A DNA stretch of 64,000 bases, taken from Clostridia bacterium. Its GTDB lineage: Bacteria > Bacillota > Clostridia > Oscillospirales > Acutalibacteraceae. Under the pieces are notes generated by a model. That model was not told the DNA's origin and searched no databases. It worked only from the letters and a program-made list of their open reading frames with translations. The position numbers and the translations under genes were made by a program. Where the stretch lies: assembly GCA_017397105.1 (NCBI GenBank), contig JAFQKF010000016.1:1-64000 (forward strand), written 5' to 3'. Positions 24,536 to 36,679 of the stretch are shown in pieces (the first letter of the stretch is position 1; every line of letters begins with the position of its first letter).

Positions 24536-25603
24536 TCAGCAGGGAGGTAGACACTCGAGAACGGTGAACTCGTAACCGTCCTCAACCTCAAATTCGGTGG
24601 TAAGGGCATCGGCTCTTACAAATAAGCTTTCGCCTTTTTTGATGGGAGTGGAATTGATTTTTCCTTCGCCGCTTATGCACACGAGCGCTGAGGGTGCGTT
24701 TTCGTTCTTCCTGGTAAAGCTTTTCTTAACGTCAAGCCTGCGAAGAGAGAAACAGGGGGTAGCTTCATAACCGATAAGCCTGGTGAGTGAGAAGTTTTCG
24801 TTATCTTCGATAGTCTTGGGCGAAAGATTGAAGTTTTTAAGAAGCTCTTCAAGGCTGTAATTGATGTAGTTAAAGCAATCGAACATCTTATCAAAGCCTA
24901 TTCCCATATGGCAAAGGAAATCGGGGAGCTTTTCGCCGAGAGTGTTACATTTTTCAAGGCTGATGGTGTAATCGGTAGGCTCCTGGATTTCAAGCAGGAA
25001 ACAGCCCGGTCCGATTGCGTGAGGTGTTCCGCCTGTTATAAGGAAAACGTCGCCGCTTTTAACGGGGATTTTGTGCATAAGCTCAGCCATTGCAGGGATA
25101 TCCTGCTTATCAAAAAGCTCCTTTAACTGAGCGGCTGTAACGTCCTCTTTGAAACCGAGAAGGATGTAAGGGTCCTCGCCGTTGATTTTTCTGGAATCAA
25201 GGATATACCATGCCTCTGTTTTGCCGTATTCTGAGTTGAAAAGAGTTTTTGCGGCATGCTTGTCAGGATGCACCTGAATGGGAAGGCGCTCTGCGGAATC
25301 AAGAAATTTTGTTAAAACGCCGAAGTTTTCACCGTGCTTTTCGATGTGTTCTTTACCAAGACATCCTGAGGGGTCGGCATCAATAATGTCTTTGAGATAT
25401 TCACCGTCACAGGTTTTGCTCAGGCCCTCTCTCTCGGGAGTGTCAGGACGAGGAGGGTTGTTTGCAGGCACAACGGAGGCGAGCCAGTCCTCGGGGAAAT
25501 AGCCGTCCGTACCCTCGCTGCCTCTGAATTCATCAAGAAGCTTGCCGCCGAGATAAATTCTCCATACTCTGTTTTCTGAAAGTTTATAGGTTTTTTTATT
25601 CAT
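24536..25603 (-). CDS. manA: Mannose-6-phosphate isomerase (class I)
   Basis: Interconverts mannose-6-phosphate and fructose-6-phosphate, a zinc enzyme of the cupin fold. Metal ligands are visible in PIQVHPDKHA (Gln and His), KTEAWYIL (Glu) and ITGGTPHAIG (His). The 355-residue size matches short Firmicute ManA proteins. The start ATG 25603 has an AGAAGGTG site; a GTG three codons upstream overlaps it. It is the first gene of an operon with an MFS transporter and an SGNH esterase. Mannose from the GH125 enzyme at 4.7 kb could enter glycolysis through this step after phosphorylation. Confidence 0.93.
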   Translation of the reverse strand: MNKKTYKLSENRVWRIYLGGKLLDEFRGSEGTDGYFPEDWLASVVPANNPPRPDTPEREGLSKTCDGEYLKDIIDADPSGCLGKEHIEKHGENFGVLTKFLDSAERLPIQVHPDKHAAKTLFNSEYGKTEAWYILDSRKINGEDPYILLGFKEDVTAAQLKELFDKQDIPAMAELMHKIPVKSGDVFLITGGTPHAIGPGCFLLEIQEPTDYTISLEKCNTLGEKLPDFLCHMGIGFDKMFDCFNYINYSLEELLKNFNLSPKTIEDNENFSLTRLIGYEATPCFSLRRLDVKKSFTRKNENAPSALVCISGEGKINSTPIKKGESLFVRADALTTEFEVEDGYEFTVLECLPPC

Positions 25604-25693
25604 TTTATGCACCTTCTGAATCTATATAATATTCGGCTATTGTAATAATACAACCGCTTTTTAAAAAAATCAATATCCAATAGAATTATTATC

Positions 25694-25722
25694 TTGAAAA
25701 CGGCAAGGGAATGTTGTATTAT
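25694..25722 (+). promoter_or_regulatory. Promoter of the exonuclease-rfbB operon
   Basis: TTGAAA (25694-25699), 17-bp spacer, TATTAT (25717-25722). Confidence 0.7.
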
Positions 25723-25760
25723 GTATTAGTGATTAATTAATTTCGTAAAGGGATGTAGTA

Positions 25761-26657
25761 ATGCATTATGTAATAATGGACCTTGAATGGAATAATACAT
25801 ATGCCAAAAAGTCTGCAAGTTTTATAAATGAAATAATAGAAATCGGCGCAGTTATGCTTGACGATTCTTTTAATCAGATAGATACTTTTTCTCAGGTTAT
25901 CAAATCACAGATCGGCAGAAAGCTCAGGGGTCGTGTAAAGCGTCTTACGCACATAACGAACGACGATATTCACTCCGGTGTGCTTTTTACCAAAGCTTTT
26001 TCGGAATTCCGCAAATGGCTCGGTAAGGAAGATGCTGTTATTTTTACCTGGGGAGATTGTGATATCAGAGTTCTTGTTGAAAACTTCTCTTATCTCAACG
26101 GTATTAAAAAGATTCCTTTTCTGAGTATGTACTGTAATTTGCAGGAGTGTTATCACCGTGCGGTTAATTCTCCGTCAGGCACTCAGGTAGGCCTTCTCAC
26201 TGCGGCGCAATCGCTCGGTATTGACCCTGAGAGTTATTCTCTCCACCGCGCACTTGACGACAGTCTGCTTTCCGCTGAGGTTTTCAGAAGGATTTTCAAT
26301 AAAGAGCAGTTCGAACCTTACTATAAAACCTGCAATGACGAATTTTACGGCAGACTCTTTTTTAAAGCTAAGGTTATAAGCAATATAGATAATCCGCTTG
26401 TTGATAAGAAAGAGTTTTATTGCAACTGTGAAAAATGCTTTAAGCCCTGTGAGCAAAAGAGCGAATGGAAATATCATAATCAGTTTTTCAGGGCTGTGTA
26501 TTATTGCCCGGACTGTAAGCTGCATTTTAATGCGGGAGTAAGATTCAAAAAATATTTTGATCGCGTTGAAATCCGCAGAACAGTCAAGGCGTTTGACCCT
26601 AATCAGAAAAAGCAGGAAAAAAAGGAAGCGGCAGTTGCCGAGGCAAAGGAGAGTTAG
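25761..26657 (+). CDS. DEDDh 3'-5' exonuclease with zinc-ribbon tail
   Basis: A 298-residue protein. Residues 1-180 are a DnaQ/ERI1-like exonuclease: Exo I YVIMDLEWN (Asp-x-Glu), the NEIIEIGAV strand, Exo II around TWGDCDIRVL, and Exo III SLHRALDDSLLSA (His-x4-Asp). It resembles the KapD/sporulation-inhibitor type of exonuclease that acts on short RNA or DNA. The C-terminal part has CNCEKCFKPC and YYCPDCKLHF, which form a probable zinc ribbon, then a charged Lys/Glu tail. One base separates its stop from the dTDP-glucose dehydratase gene, so the two are cotranscribed, a pairing with no obvious functional logic. Confidence 0.85.
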   Translation: MHYVIMDLEWNNTYAKKSASFINEIIEIGAVMLDDSFNQIDTFSQVIKSQIGRKLRGRVKRLTHITNDDIHSGVLFTKAFSEFRKWLGKEDAVIFTWGDCDIRVLVENFSYLNGIKKIPFLSMYCNLQECYHRAVNSPSGTQVGLLTAAQSLGIDPESYSLHRALDDSLLSAEVFRRIFNKEQFEPYYKTCNDEFYGRLFFKAKVISNIDNPLVDKKEFYCNCEKCFKPCEQKSEWKYHNQFFRAVYYCPDCKLHFNAGVRFKKYFDRVEIRRTVKAFDPNQKKQEKKEAAVAEAKES

Positions 26658-26658
26658 A

Positions 26659-27681
26659 ATGATAAAGCTTCTTGTTACTGGAGGCGCAGGATTCATAGGC
26701 AGCAATTTCATTTATTATCTGCTTGAGAATAAACCTGAGTACGATATTGTATGCCTTGATAAGCTTACCTACGCAGGCAACCTTAAAACTCTTGATGAAG
26801 CTCTTAAGAGTGACAGATTCAGATTTGTCAGGGGCGATATTGCGGACAGAGAGTTTGTTGACGCTCTTTTTAAAGAAGAAAAGTTCGATAAGGTTGTGAA
26901 TTTTGCGGCGGAAAGCCACGTTGACCGTTCCATTGAATCTCCCGAGGTGTTTCTCAGAACTAACGTTATGGGCACCGCAAGTCTTCTTGATGCATCAAGA
27001 AAATACGGCGTTGAAAGATATCATCAGGTTTCAACCGATGAGGTGTACGGAGATTTGCCTCTTGAAGCGAAGGATTTGTTCTTTACTGAGGAGACTCCCA
27101 TTCACACTTCAAGCCCTTACTCTGCATCGAAAGCATCGGCGGATTTACTGACGCTTGCTTATTTCAGAACCTATGGAATGAACGTTACGGTTTCACGTTG
27201 CTCCAATAATTACGGTCCGTATCATTTCCCTGAAAAACTTATTCCGCTTATGATTTCAAGGGCTCTCAACGATGAAAGCCTGCCTGTTTACGGTAACGGT
27301 CTTAACGTGCGTGACTGGCTTTACGTGGAGGATCATTGCAAAGCGATTGAAATGATTCTTGATAAAGGCAGAGCAGGTGAAGTATATAATATCGGCGGCC
27401 ATAATGAGAGGACCAATATTGAGGTTGTAAGAACGATTCTCAGGCAGTTGGGCAAGCCTGAAAGTCTTATAACCTACGTTAAGGACAGAGCCGGTCATGA
27501 TTTGCGCTATGCAATAGACCCTGCCAAGATTTCACGTGAACTTGGATGGACTCCCGAAACGGATTTTGATTCAGGCATCAAAAAAACCGTTGAATGGTAT
27601 CTCAATAACCGTAAGTGGTGGGAGGATATAATAAGCGGTGAGTATGCCGATTATTATGAAAAAATGTATTCGAATAAATAA
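26659..27681 (+). CDS. rfbB: dTDP-glucose 4,6-dehydratase
   Basis: Second step of dTDP-L-rhamnose synthesis, making dTDP-4-keto-6-deoxyglucose with bound NAD. The 340-residue extended SDR has TGGAGFIGSNF at residues 6-16, LDKLTYAGN, the active-site STDEVYGDL (Thr-Asp-Glu) and YSASKAS (Tyr-x3-Lys), all diagnostic of RfbB/RmlB. ATG 26659 follows AAGGAG by 7 bases. The other rhamnose genes (rfbA, C, D) are not in the window. A cell-wall polysaccharide role fits the surface-polymer genes at 39-44 kb. Confidence 0.93.
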   Translation: MIKLLVTGGAGFIGSNFIYYLLENKPEYDIVCLDKLTYAGNLKTLDEALKSDRFRFVRGDIADREFVDALFKEEKFDKVVNFAAESHVDRSIESPEVFLRTNVMGTASLLDASRKYGVERYHQVSTDEVYGDLPLEAKDLFFTEETPIHTSSPYSASKASADLLTLAYFRTYGMNVTVSRCSNNYGPYHFPEKLIPLMISRALNDESLPVYGNGLNVRDWLYVEDHCKAIEMILDKGRAGEVYNIGGHNERTNIEVVRTILRQLGKPESLITYVKDRAGHDLRYAIDPAKISRELGWTPETDFDSGIKKTVEWYLNNRKWWEDIISGEYADYYEKMYSNK

Positions 27682-27714
27682 AAAATGCGCCGCAGAGTTT
27701 TGACTCTGCGGCGC
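27680..27714. terminator. Bidirectional terminator between rfbB and lacZ
   Basis: Perfect 11-bp GC-rich stem GCGCCGCAGAG / CTCTGCGGCGC. The minus-strand tail (ATTTTTTATT) is the better T-run, so it chiefly ends the beta-galactosidase transcript. Confidence 0.85.
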
Positions 27715-27724
27715 TTGCTGTTTA

Positions 27725-32115
<4,391 letters not shown>

Positions 32116-32315
32116 GAATATCATCCTTTCGCGTTGAATCGGCAAAAAAACGTTTTTCTGCCGTTTTCATATATTATATTGCATATTTGTGAAAAAATAA
32201 ACACTTATTTTAAATTTATCCGAAAATGTTTTGAAATGTGGCAAAGTTGCGCTGATACCATAGACTGTTAGTGGCATTCATTTTTAATGAATGGATTCTT
32301 ACAGGAGGTGTAAAC

Positions 32316-33185
32316 GTGAACAAAGAAATACTTGTAATCGGCGGTGACCGAAGGCAGATTTTTGCGGCGCAAGAGCTTCTTGAGCTTGGTTTTAACGTGA
32401 AAATCAGCGGCTTTGACGATTACGATACGGGCTGCGTGGAAAAAGTGACAGCCGATAAATTCAGCGAAGCCGTAGCGGCGGCAAACGTGCTTGTTTTACC
32501 GTATCCTGCAACAAGAGACGGCAAAACCGTAACCTCTGCAAGCAACGACGGAGTTATGCTCGGAAAGCTTACGGCAATGCTGAAAAATTACCACACTGTT
32601 TTTGCCGGTATGCTTTCTGAAAGATGGAAGAATGCAATGGCGGAAAGGTGCGGTAAGGTTTACGATTATTCGGCACGAAGCGACCTTACGATGATGAACG
32701 CCGTGCCTACTGCGCAGGGCGTTTTGAAAACCCTTTTCAACAATATTGAATATACCGTGTATTCCTCATCCGCAGCGGTTACTGGCTATGGAAAAACAGC
32801 TAAAATCATAGCGAAATATTTTGATGCGCTTGGCGCCGACGTGACTGTATTTGCAAGGGATCCGGGTGCGGTAAGTGAAGCGGAATGCTTCGGATACAAG
32901 GCTTTCGGCATGAATTTTCTCAAAGAAAAAGCGAGCGATTTTGATATATTCATCAATACTGTTCCGGCGATGCTTATTGACAGCGCAGTTATAAGCGAAA
33001 TGAAGCAATCTGCCGTTATAATTGATATTGCATCCGCTCCGTTCGGTACGGATTTTGCCGCTGCAAGGGCATCGGGAATAATGGCTCTTCAGGCAGGTTC
33101 GCTTCCGGGAAAAACTGCTCCCGTAAGCGCAGGAAGAATAATAGCAAGAATCATCTCATCCTTACTTGGAGGTGAATCTGAATGA
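32316..33185 (+). CDS. dpaA: Dipicolinate synthase subunit A
   Basis: With DpaB converts the diaminopimelate-pathway intermediate to dipicolinic acid in the mother cell during sporulation. The 289-residue protein has an N-terminal domain starting EILVIGGDRRQIFAAQ and a Rossmann domain with VTGYGKTAKIIAKYFDALG (about 150-168), as in SpoVFA. The start is GTG 32316 with an excellent AGGAGGTG; an ATG frame from 32271 overlaps a leader hairpin. It overlaps dpaB by 4 bases. An 8-bp perfect inverted repeat CATTCATT-TTT-AATGAATG lies at 32275-32293 in the leader. Confidence 0.93.
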   Translation: MNKEILVIGGDRRQIFAAQELLELGFNVKISGFDDYDTGCVEKVTADKFSEAVAAANVLVLPYPATRDGKTVTSASNDGVMLGKLTAMLKNYHTVFAGMLSERWKNAMAERCGKVYDYSARSDLTMMNAVPTAQGVLKTLFNNIEYTVYSSSAAVTGYGKTAKIIAKYFDALGADVTVFARDPGAVSEAECFGYKAFGMNFLKEKASDFDIFINTVPAMLIDSAVISEMKQSAVIIDIASAPFGTDFAAARASGIMALQAGSLPGKTAPVSAGRIIARIISSLLGGESE

Positions 33186-33754
33186 ATAATATTACCGCAG
33201 GCTTCGCTATTTGCGGTTCGTTTTGTACATTTTCAAAAGCTATAGGGCAAATGGAGTATCTGATTTCCGAAGGCATCAACGTTGTTCCGATTATGTCGCA
33301 GACCGCTTATTCAACTGATACAAGATTCGGCAGAGCAGAGGATTTCCGAAAAAGAATTGAGGATATCTGTTCGCGTGAAATAATACACACGATTACTCAA
33401 GCTGAGCCTATCGGTCCTGAAAAAATGCTTGATATACTTGTGATTGAGCCTTGCACGGGTAACACGGCGGCAAAGCTCGCAAACGGCGTTGTGGATACTT
33501 CTGTTACCCTTGCGGCAAAGGCGCATCTCAGGAATGACAGGCCGCTTCTGCTTGCTTTATCCACTAACGATGCACTGTCGAATGCCGCTGTTAACGTGGG
33601 TAAGCTGCTTAACAACAGAAACGTATATTTTGTCCCTATGGCACAGGATGACAGCGTCAAAAAGCCAAGGAGTGTTGTGGCGGATTTCACAAAGACCTAT
33701 GATGCCATACTCAGTGCGCTCGACGGAAGACAGCTTCAGCCCATATATTTCTGA
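33182..33754 (+). CDS. dpaB: Dipicolinate synthase subunit B (flavoprotein)
   Basis: A 190-residue flavoprotein of the HFCD fold and partner of DpaA. The N-terminal GFAICGSFCTFSKA is typical of SpoVFB, followed by LVIEPCTGNTAAKLANG, the FMN-binding segment, and LLALSTNDALS. Presence of both subunits indicates the Bacillus/Clostridioides route to dipicolinic acid, in contrast to Clostridium sensu stricto species, which lack spoVF and use an EtfA-like protein. The ATG overlaps the dpaA stop (ATGA), indicating translational coupling. Confidence 0.93.
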   Translation: MNNITAGFAICGSFCTFSKAIGQMEYLISEGINVVPIMSQTAYSTDTRFGRAEDFRKRIEDICSREIIHTITQAEPIGPEKMLDILVIEPCTGNTAAKLANGVVDTSVTLAAKAHLRNDRPLLLALSTNDALSNAAVNVGKLLNNRNVYFVPMAQDDSVKKPRSVVADFTKTYDAILSALDGRQLQPIYF

Positions 33755-33905
33755 TAATTAATTATTTTTTAAATTTTGATGTAATATACGGGCTTTGCAG
33801 GTTAAAATACCTCAAGAGGATAATTGCTTTAACGGCTGCCGCAGAGTGATTTTCTGTGGCAGCTCGGTGCGGTTTTTTGATGATTAACAATATGTGTTTT
33901 ACTAC
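33755..33905 (+). other. Non-coding stretch after dpaB, possible small RNA
   Basis: About 150 bases without a credible gene. It holds an AGGT-TAAAAT-ACCT mini-hairpin, a large terminator hairpin and no coding signal. A weak TTGATG lies at about 33777. It could be the 3' UTR of dpaAB or an independent short RNA. Confidence 0.3.
33835..33877 (+). terminator. Terminator before tmk operon
   Basis: Stem GCTGCCGCAGA / TCTGTGGCAGC (11 bp, one G-U) with a T-run (GGTTTTTTG) about 10 bases after the stem. Confidence 0.65.
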
Positions 33906-33934
33906 TTGCATATTAAATAAATATTTGATATAAT
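33906..33934 (+). promoter_or_regulatory. Promoter of the tmk-to-yfcE operon
   Basis: TTGCAT (33906-33911), 17-bp spacer, TATAAT (33929-33934). No further promoter or terminator is evident until 44591, so this may drive about 10.6 kb. Confidence 0.7.
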
Positions 33935-33975
33935 ATGATGAAATTATATTAGGCTATTATGCGCTCGGAGGATAT

Positions 33976-34647
33976 ATGAAAGGTAAGCTTATAGTAATTG
34001 AAGGCCTTGACGGCAGCGGAAAATCAACTCAGCTTTCTTTGCTCAAGCAGCGTCTTGAGGCGCAGGGCGTCTGCGTTACGCAAATAAAACTACCCAATTA
34101 TGACGACCCTTCGTGTGAGCTTGTCAAGATGTATCTTGCAGGCAGATTCGGTAACAGTCCCGATGCTGTTAACGCTTATGCCGCTTCTTCCTTTTATGCT
34201 GTTGACAGATACGTAAGCTATCATTGCTTTTGGAAAGAGACGTACTGCGCAGGCGGCATTATTCTTGCGGACAGATACACAACCTCCAACGCATATCATC
34301 AGATTACCAAACTCGGTGAAGATGAACGTGATTCTTACCTTGAGTGGCTTGAAGATTTTGAATACGGTAAGCTCGGAATTCCTGCACCTGACGCCGTTGT
34401 TTACCTCGATATGCCCGTTGAAGCGTCGCAGAAGCTGATGACTTCAAGATATAACGGCGATGAGAGCAAAAAGGATATTCACGAGAAGAATACGGATTAC
34501 CTTGCAGCTTGCAGGCAGGCGGCGGAGTATTCATGCGATAAACTCGGCTGGAAGCGCATTCTTTGCGCAAACGGCAGTGAAACGAGAACTATAGAAGATA
34601 TATCAGACGAGGTTTTTGCTTACATAAATTCCATTATTAATGAATGA
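33976..34647 (+). CDS. tmk: Thymidylate kinase
   Basis: Phosphorylates dTMP to dTDP. The 223-residue protein has the P-loop IEGLDGSGKSTQ (residues 8-19), the DR(Y/H) motif ADRYTTSNAYHQ and YLDMPVE, the usual landmarks of TMP kinases. The LID-region SRYNGDESKKDIHEKN is typical of the family. It is slightly longer than the usual 205-215 residues. A GGAGG site precedes ATG 33976. It is the first gene of a long operon that moves from nucleotide and folate metabolism to cell-surface genes. Confidence 0.9.
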   Translation: MKGKLIVIEGLDGSGKSTQLSLLKQRLEAQGVCVTQIKLPNYDDPSCELVKMYLAGRFGNSPDAVNAYAASSFYAVDRYVSYHCFWKETYCAGGIILADRYTTSNAYHQITKLGEDERDSYLEWLEDFEYGKLGIPAPDAVVYLDMPVEASQKLMTSRYNGDESKKDIHEKNTDYLAACRQAAEYSCDKLGWKRILCANGSETRTIEDISDEVFAYINSIINE

Positions 34648-34656
34648 GGTCGGGAT

Positions 34657-35529
34657 ATGATTGACTTTGCCAAAAAATCCGATATTGCCGTGCTTTCCGC
34701 TTTATGGAAAGAATCTTTTGGTGACTCGGATGAATATATCAATAATTTCATGACCCGCAGATTTATTCCCGGCAACACCGTTGTATACAGAGATCAGGGC
34801 ACGGTGGTATCGCAGCTTTTTCTGCTTGAGGGCGATCTCAGAATTAATTCCGTCATGTACCCCTCAATGTATATATATGCCGCCTGTACTTCGGAAAGCT
34901 ACAGGGGTAGGGGAATAATGAGTTCTTTGATTGAAAGAGCGCATGAGATTGCCAAGGACCGTAACGCCGATTTTATATGCCTTGTTCCGGGCGAAGAGAG
35001 TCTGTTCAATTATTATTCCAAATGCGGCTTTGTAACAGCTTTTGAAAAGAAAAGACTTTCCATTGAGAGAAAGTATCTGCGGATTATTTCTGACAGGCAG
35101 GCTCAGAGTGTTGAACCCAATTATCTTCTTTTGGGCGATTTCAGAAATTCCCGTATTACCCGTGGTGATGCCTTCTTGTGGAACGGAAGTGCGGTTGAAT
35201 ATGCGGCAGGCGAAAACGGACTCACGGGAGGCAAATGTGTTTATAACGGCAATCCGTTGAGCGGCTATGCGTTTTTCAGAGATAACGGCAATTCGGAGTG
35301 CTTCGTTTATGAATGCTGTGTTTCAAAAGGTTCTTTTCCCGCTCTTGCAAAGCTTATTCTTGACGAAAGCAGTGCGGAGAATTTTATATTTGATTTACCG
35401 CTCGACTTTCCGCTCAGTGCGGATAAAACCGAGATTATTAAAAATGCAATGCTCATGCCCGTAAGTGCTGAGGCTGAGCTTGCGGCCAAAGAAATCAACA
35501 GTGCGTATTTCGGGCTCACGCTCGGATAG
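34657..35529 (+). CDS. GNAT-family N-acetyltransferase
   Basis: A 290-residue protein. Residues about 1-140 form a GNAT fold; the acetyl-CoA-binding motif A is YIYAACTSESYRGRGIMSSLI (split here: ACTSESYRGRGIMSSLI) and motif B is FNYYSKCGFV. The C-terminal half resembles the extra domain of Eis-like two-domain acetyltransferases. Acceptor unknown. It starts 9 bp after tmk with a GAGGTCGG-type site and is 9 bp ahead of the DJ-1 gene, so it is a tight operon member. Confidence 0.85.
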   Translation: MIDFAKKSDIAVLSALWKESFGDSDEYINNFMTRRFIPGNTVVYRDQGTVVSQLFLLEGDLRINSVMYPSMYIYAACTSESYRGRGIMSSLIERAHEIAKDRNADFICLVPGEESLFNYYSKCGFVTAFEKKRLSIERKYLRIISDRQAQSVEPNYLLLGDFRNSRITRGDAFLWNGSAVEYAAGENGLTGGKCVYNGNPLSGYAFFRDNGNSECFVYECCVSKGSFPALAKLILDESSAENFIFDLPLDFPLSADKTEIIKNAMLMPVSAEAELAAKEINSAYFGLTLG

Positions 35530-35538
35530 GAGGAATTT

Positions 35539-36087
35539 ATGTTTTATTTGTTTATGGCAGACGGTACCGAAGAGGTTGAAGCGATTGCAACTCTTGATGT
35601 AATGCGCAGGGCAGGTATCGAGGTTAAAACCGCAGGGGTCGGTTCTGACGTTATCTGCGGCTCTCACGGTATTAAAATTATCTGCGATATGGCCGCTTGT
35701 GAAACCGTGCTTGAAGATTCGCTTGAAGGTGTTGTTATTCCCGGAGGAATGCCTGGCACCGTTAACCTTGAAAACGATAAATTTGTTATTGATGCGGTTA
35801 AATACTGTGCAGATAATTCAAAGCTTCTTTGTGCAATCTGTGCCGCTCCTTCGGTTTTCGGTCATCTCGGTTTGCTTGAGGGCAAAAAGGCTGTTTGCTT
35901 CCCCGGCTTCGAGCAGGAGCTCAAGGGCTGTGAGGTTGCTCAGAGCTTTGTTTGTACCGACGGTAATATCATCACGGCAAAAGGCATGGGAAGTGCTGTT
36001 GATTTCGGGCTTGAAATCGTAGCTGCTGTCTGCGGCAGGCAGAAGTCCGATGCGTTAAGAGGTACGCTCCAATGCCCGAAAGCATAA
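35539..36087 (+). CDS. DJ-1/PfpI family protein
   Basis: A 182-residue DJ-1 superfamily protein of the YajL/ThiJ type. It has the acidic residue in MADGTEEVEAI near residue 15 and the nucleophilic cysteine in LLCAICAAPSVFG (about residue 100), with VIPGGMPG before it. Members act on glyoxals or as protein-protective hydrolases; the exact role is unsettled. AGGAGG lies directly upstream. Its 3' end overlaps the next gene by 16 bases. Confidence 0.88.
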   Translation: MFYLFMADGTEEVEAIATLDVMRRAGIEVKTAGVGSDVICGSHGIKIICDMAACETVLEDSLEGVVIPGGMPGTVNLENDKFVIDAVKYCADNSKLLCAICAAPSVFGHLGLLEGKKAVCFPGFEQELKGCEVAQSFVCTDGNIITAKGMGSAVDFGLEIVAAVCGRQKSDALRGTLQCPKA

Positions 36088-36659
36088 AGAAAGCCAAGCA
36101 GGAGTTGAGGCGCAGATTCAGGCAGATGCGCATTGATATGACGGGCGAAGAAAAAGCTGAGCGTGATCGGCTGATTACGCAGGCCTTTCTTGCGCTGGAC
36201 TGTTACAAATCCTGCAAAACTCTTTTGATTTACTATTCAACAGATATTGAGGTTGATACTCACGGTATTATAAACCGAGCCTTTGAAGACGGGAAAAGAG
36301 TAGCTTTTCCTGTTTGCCGCGGAAACGGTGAAATGGATTTTTACATCGCTGAAAGCATCGGCGCGCTTTTGCCTGATGCCTACGGTATTCCTGCCCCCGA
36401 GGCTGACCCTTCGGGTCTTGTTGACTGTTTTGAGGATGCGCTTTGTGCAGTGCCTGCTCTGGCGTATGATTCAAGCGGTTTTCGTATCGGCTTCGGAAAA
36501 GGTTTTTATGACAGATATATAAGCCGCACAGGTGTTAAAACCGTCGGGCTTTGCTATGAAAGCTTCGTGGTTGAAAAACTTGCGGTTGATGAATTCGATT
36601 GCAGTGTGCAAGCACTGCTTACGGATGAAAAATACAGAAATTTTAGTAAGCTTTGTTAA
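36072..36659 (+). CDS. 5-formyltetrahydrofolate cyclo-ligase
   Basis: Converts 5-formyl-THF to 5,10-methenyl-THF with ATP, salvaging folate. The 195-residue protein begins with KKAKQELRRRFRQMR, has the ATP-site Lys/Arg-rich N-terminus, and the diagnostic C-terminal GFRIGFGKGFYDRYI. Length is standard. It starts inside the end of the DJ-1 gene and is followed by mltG, an order seen in other clostridia. Confidence 0.9.
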   Translation: MPESIKKAKQELRRRFRQMRIDMTGEEKAERDRLITQAFLALDCYKSCKTLLIYYSTDIEVDTHGIINRAFEDGKRVAFPVCRGNGEMDFYIAESIGALLPDAYGIPAPEADPSGLVDCFEDALCAVPALAYDSSGFRIGFGKGFYDRYISRTGVKTVGLCYESFVVEKLAVDEFDCSVQALLTDEKYRNFSKLC

Positions 36660-36679
36660 ATTGAAAGGAGGCTTACGTG

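Noticed and set aside
32259..32266. Sporulation promoter of dpaA (CATAGACT as a -10 box)
   Set aside because: The -10-like word resembles sigma-E or sigma-K sites, but no convincing -35 element is found at the right distance.
32275..32293. Terminator before dpaA
   Set aside because: CATTCATT-TTT-AATGAATG is a perfect 8-bp stem but AT-rich and without a T-run; more likely a leader hairpin or operator, if anything.
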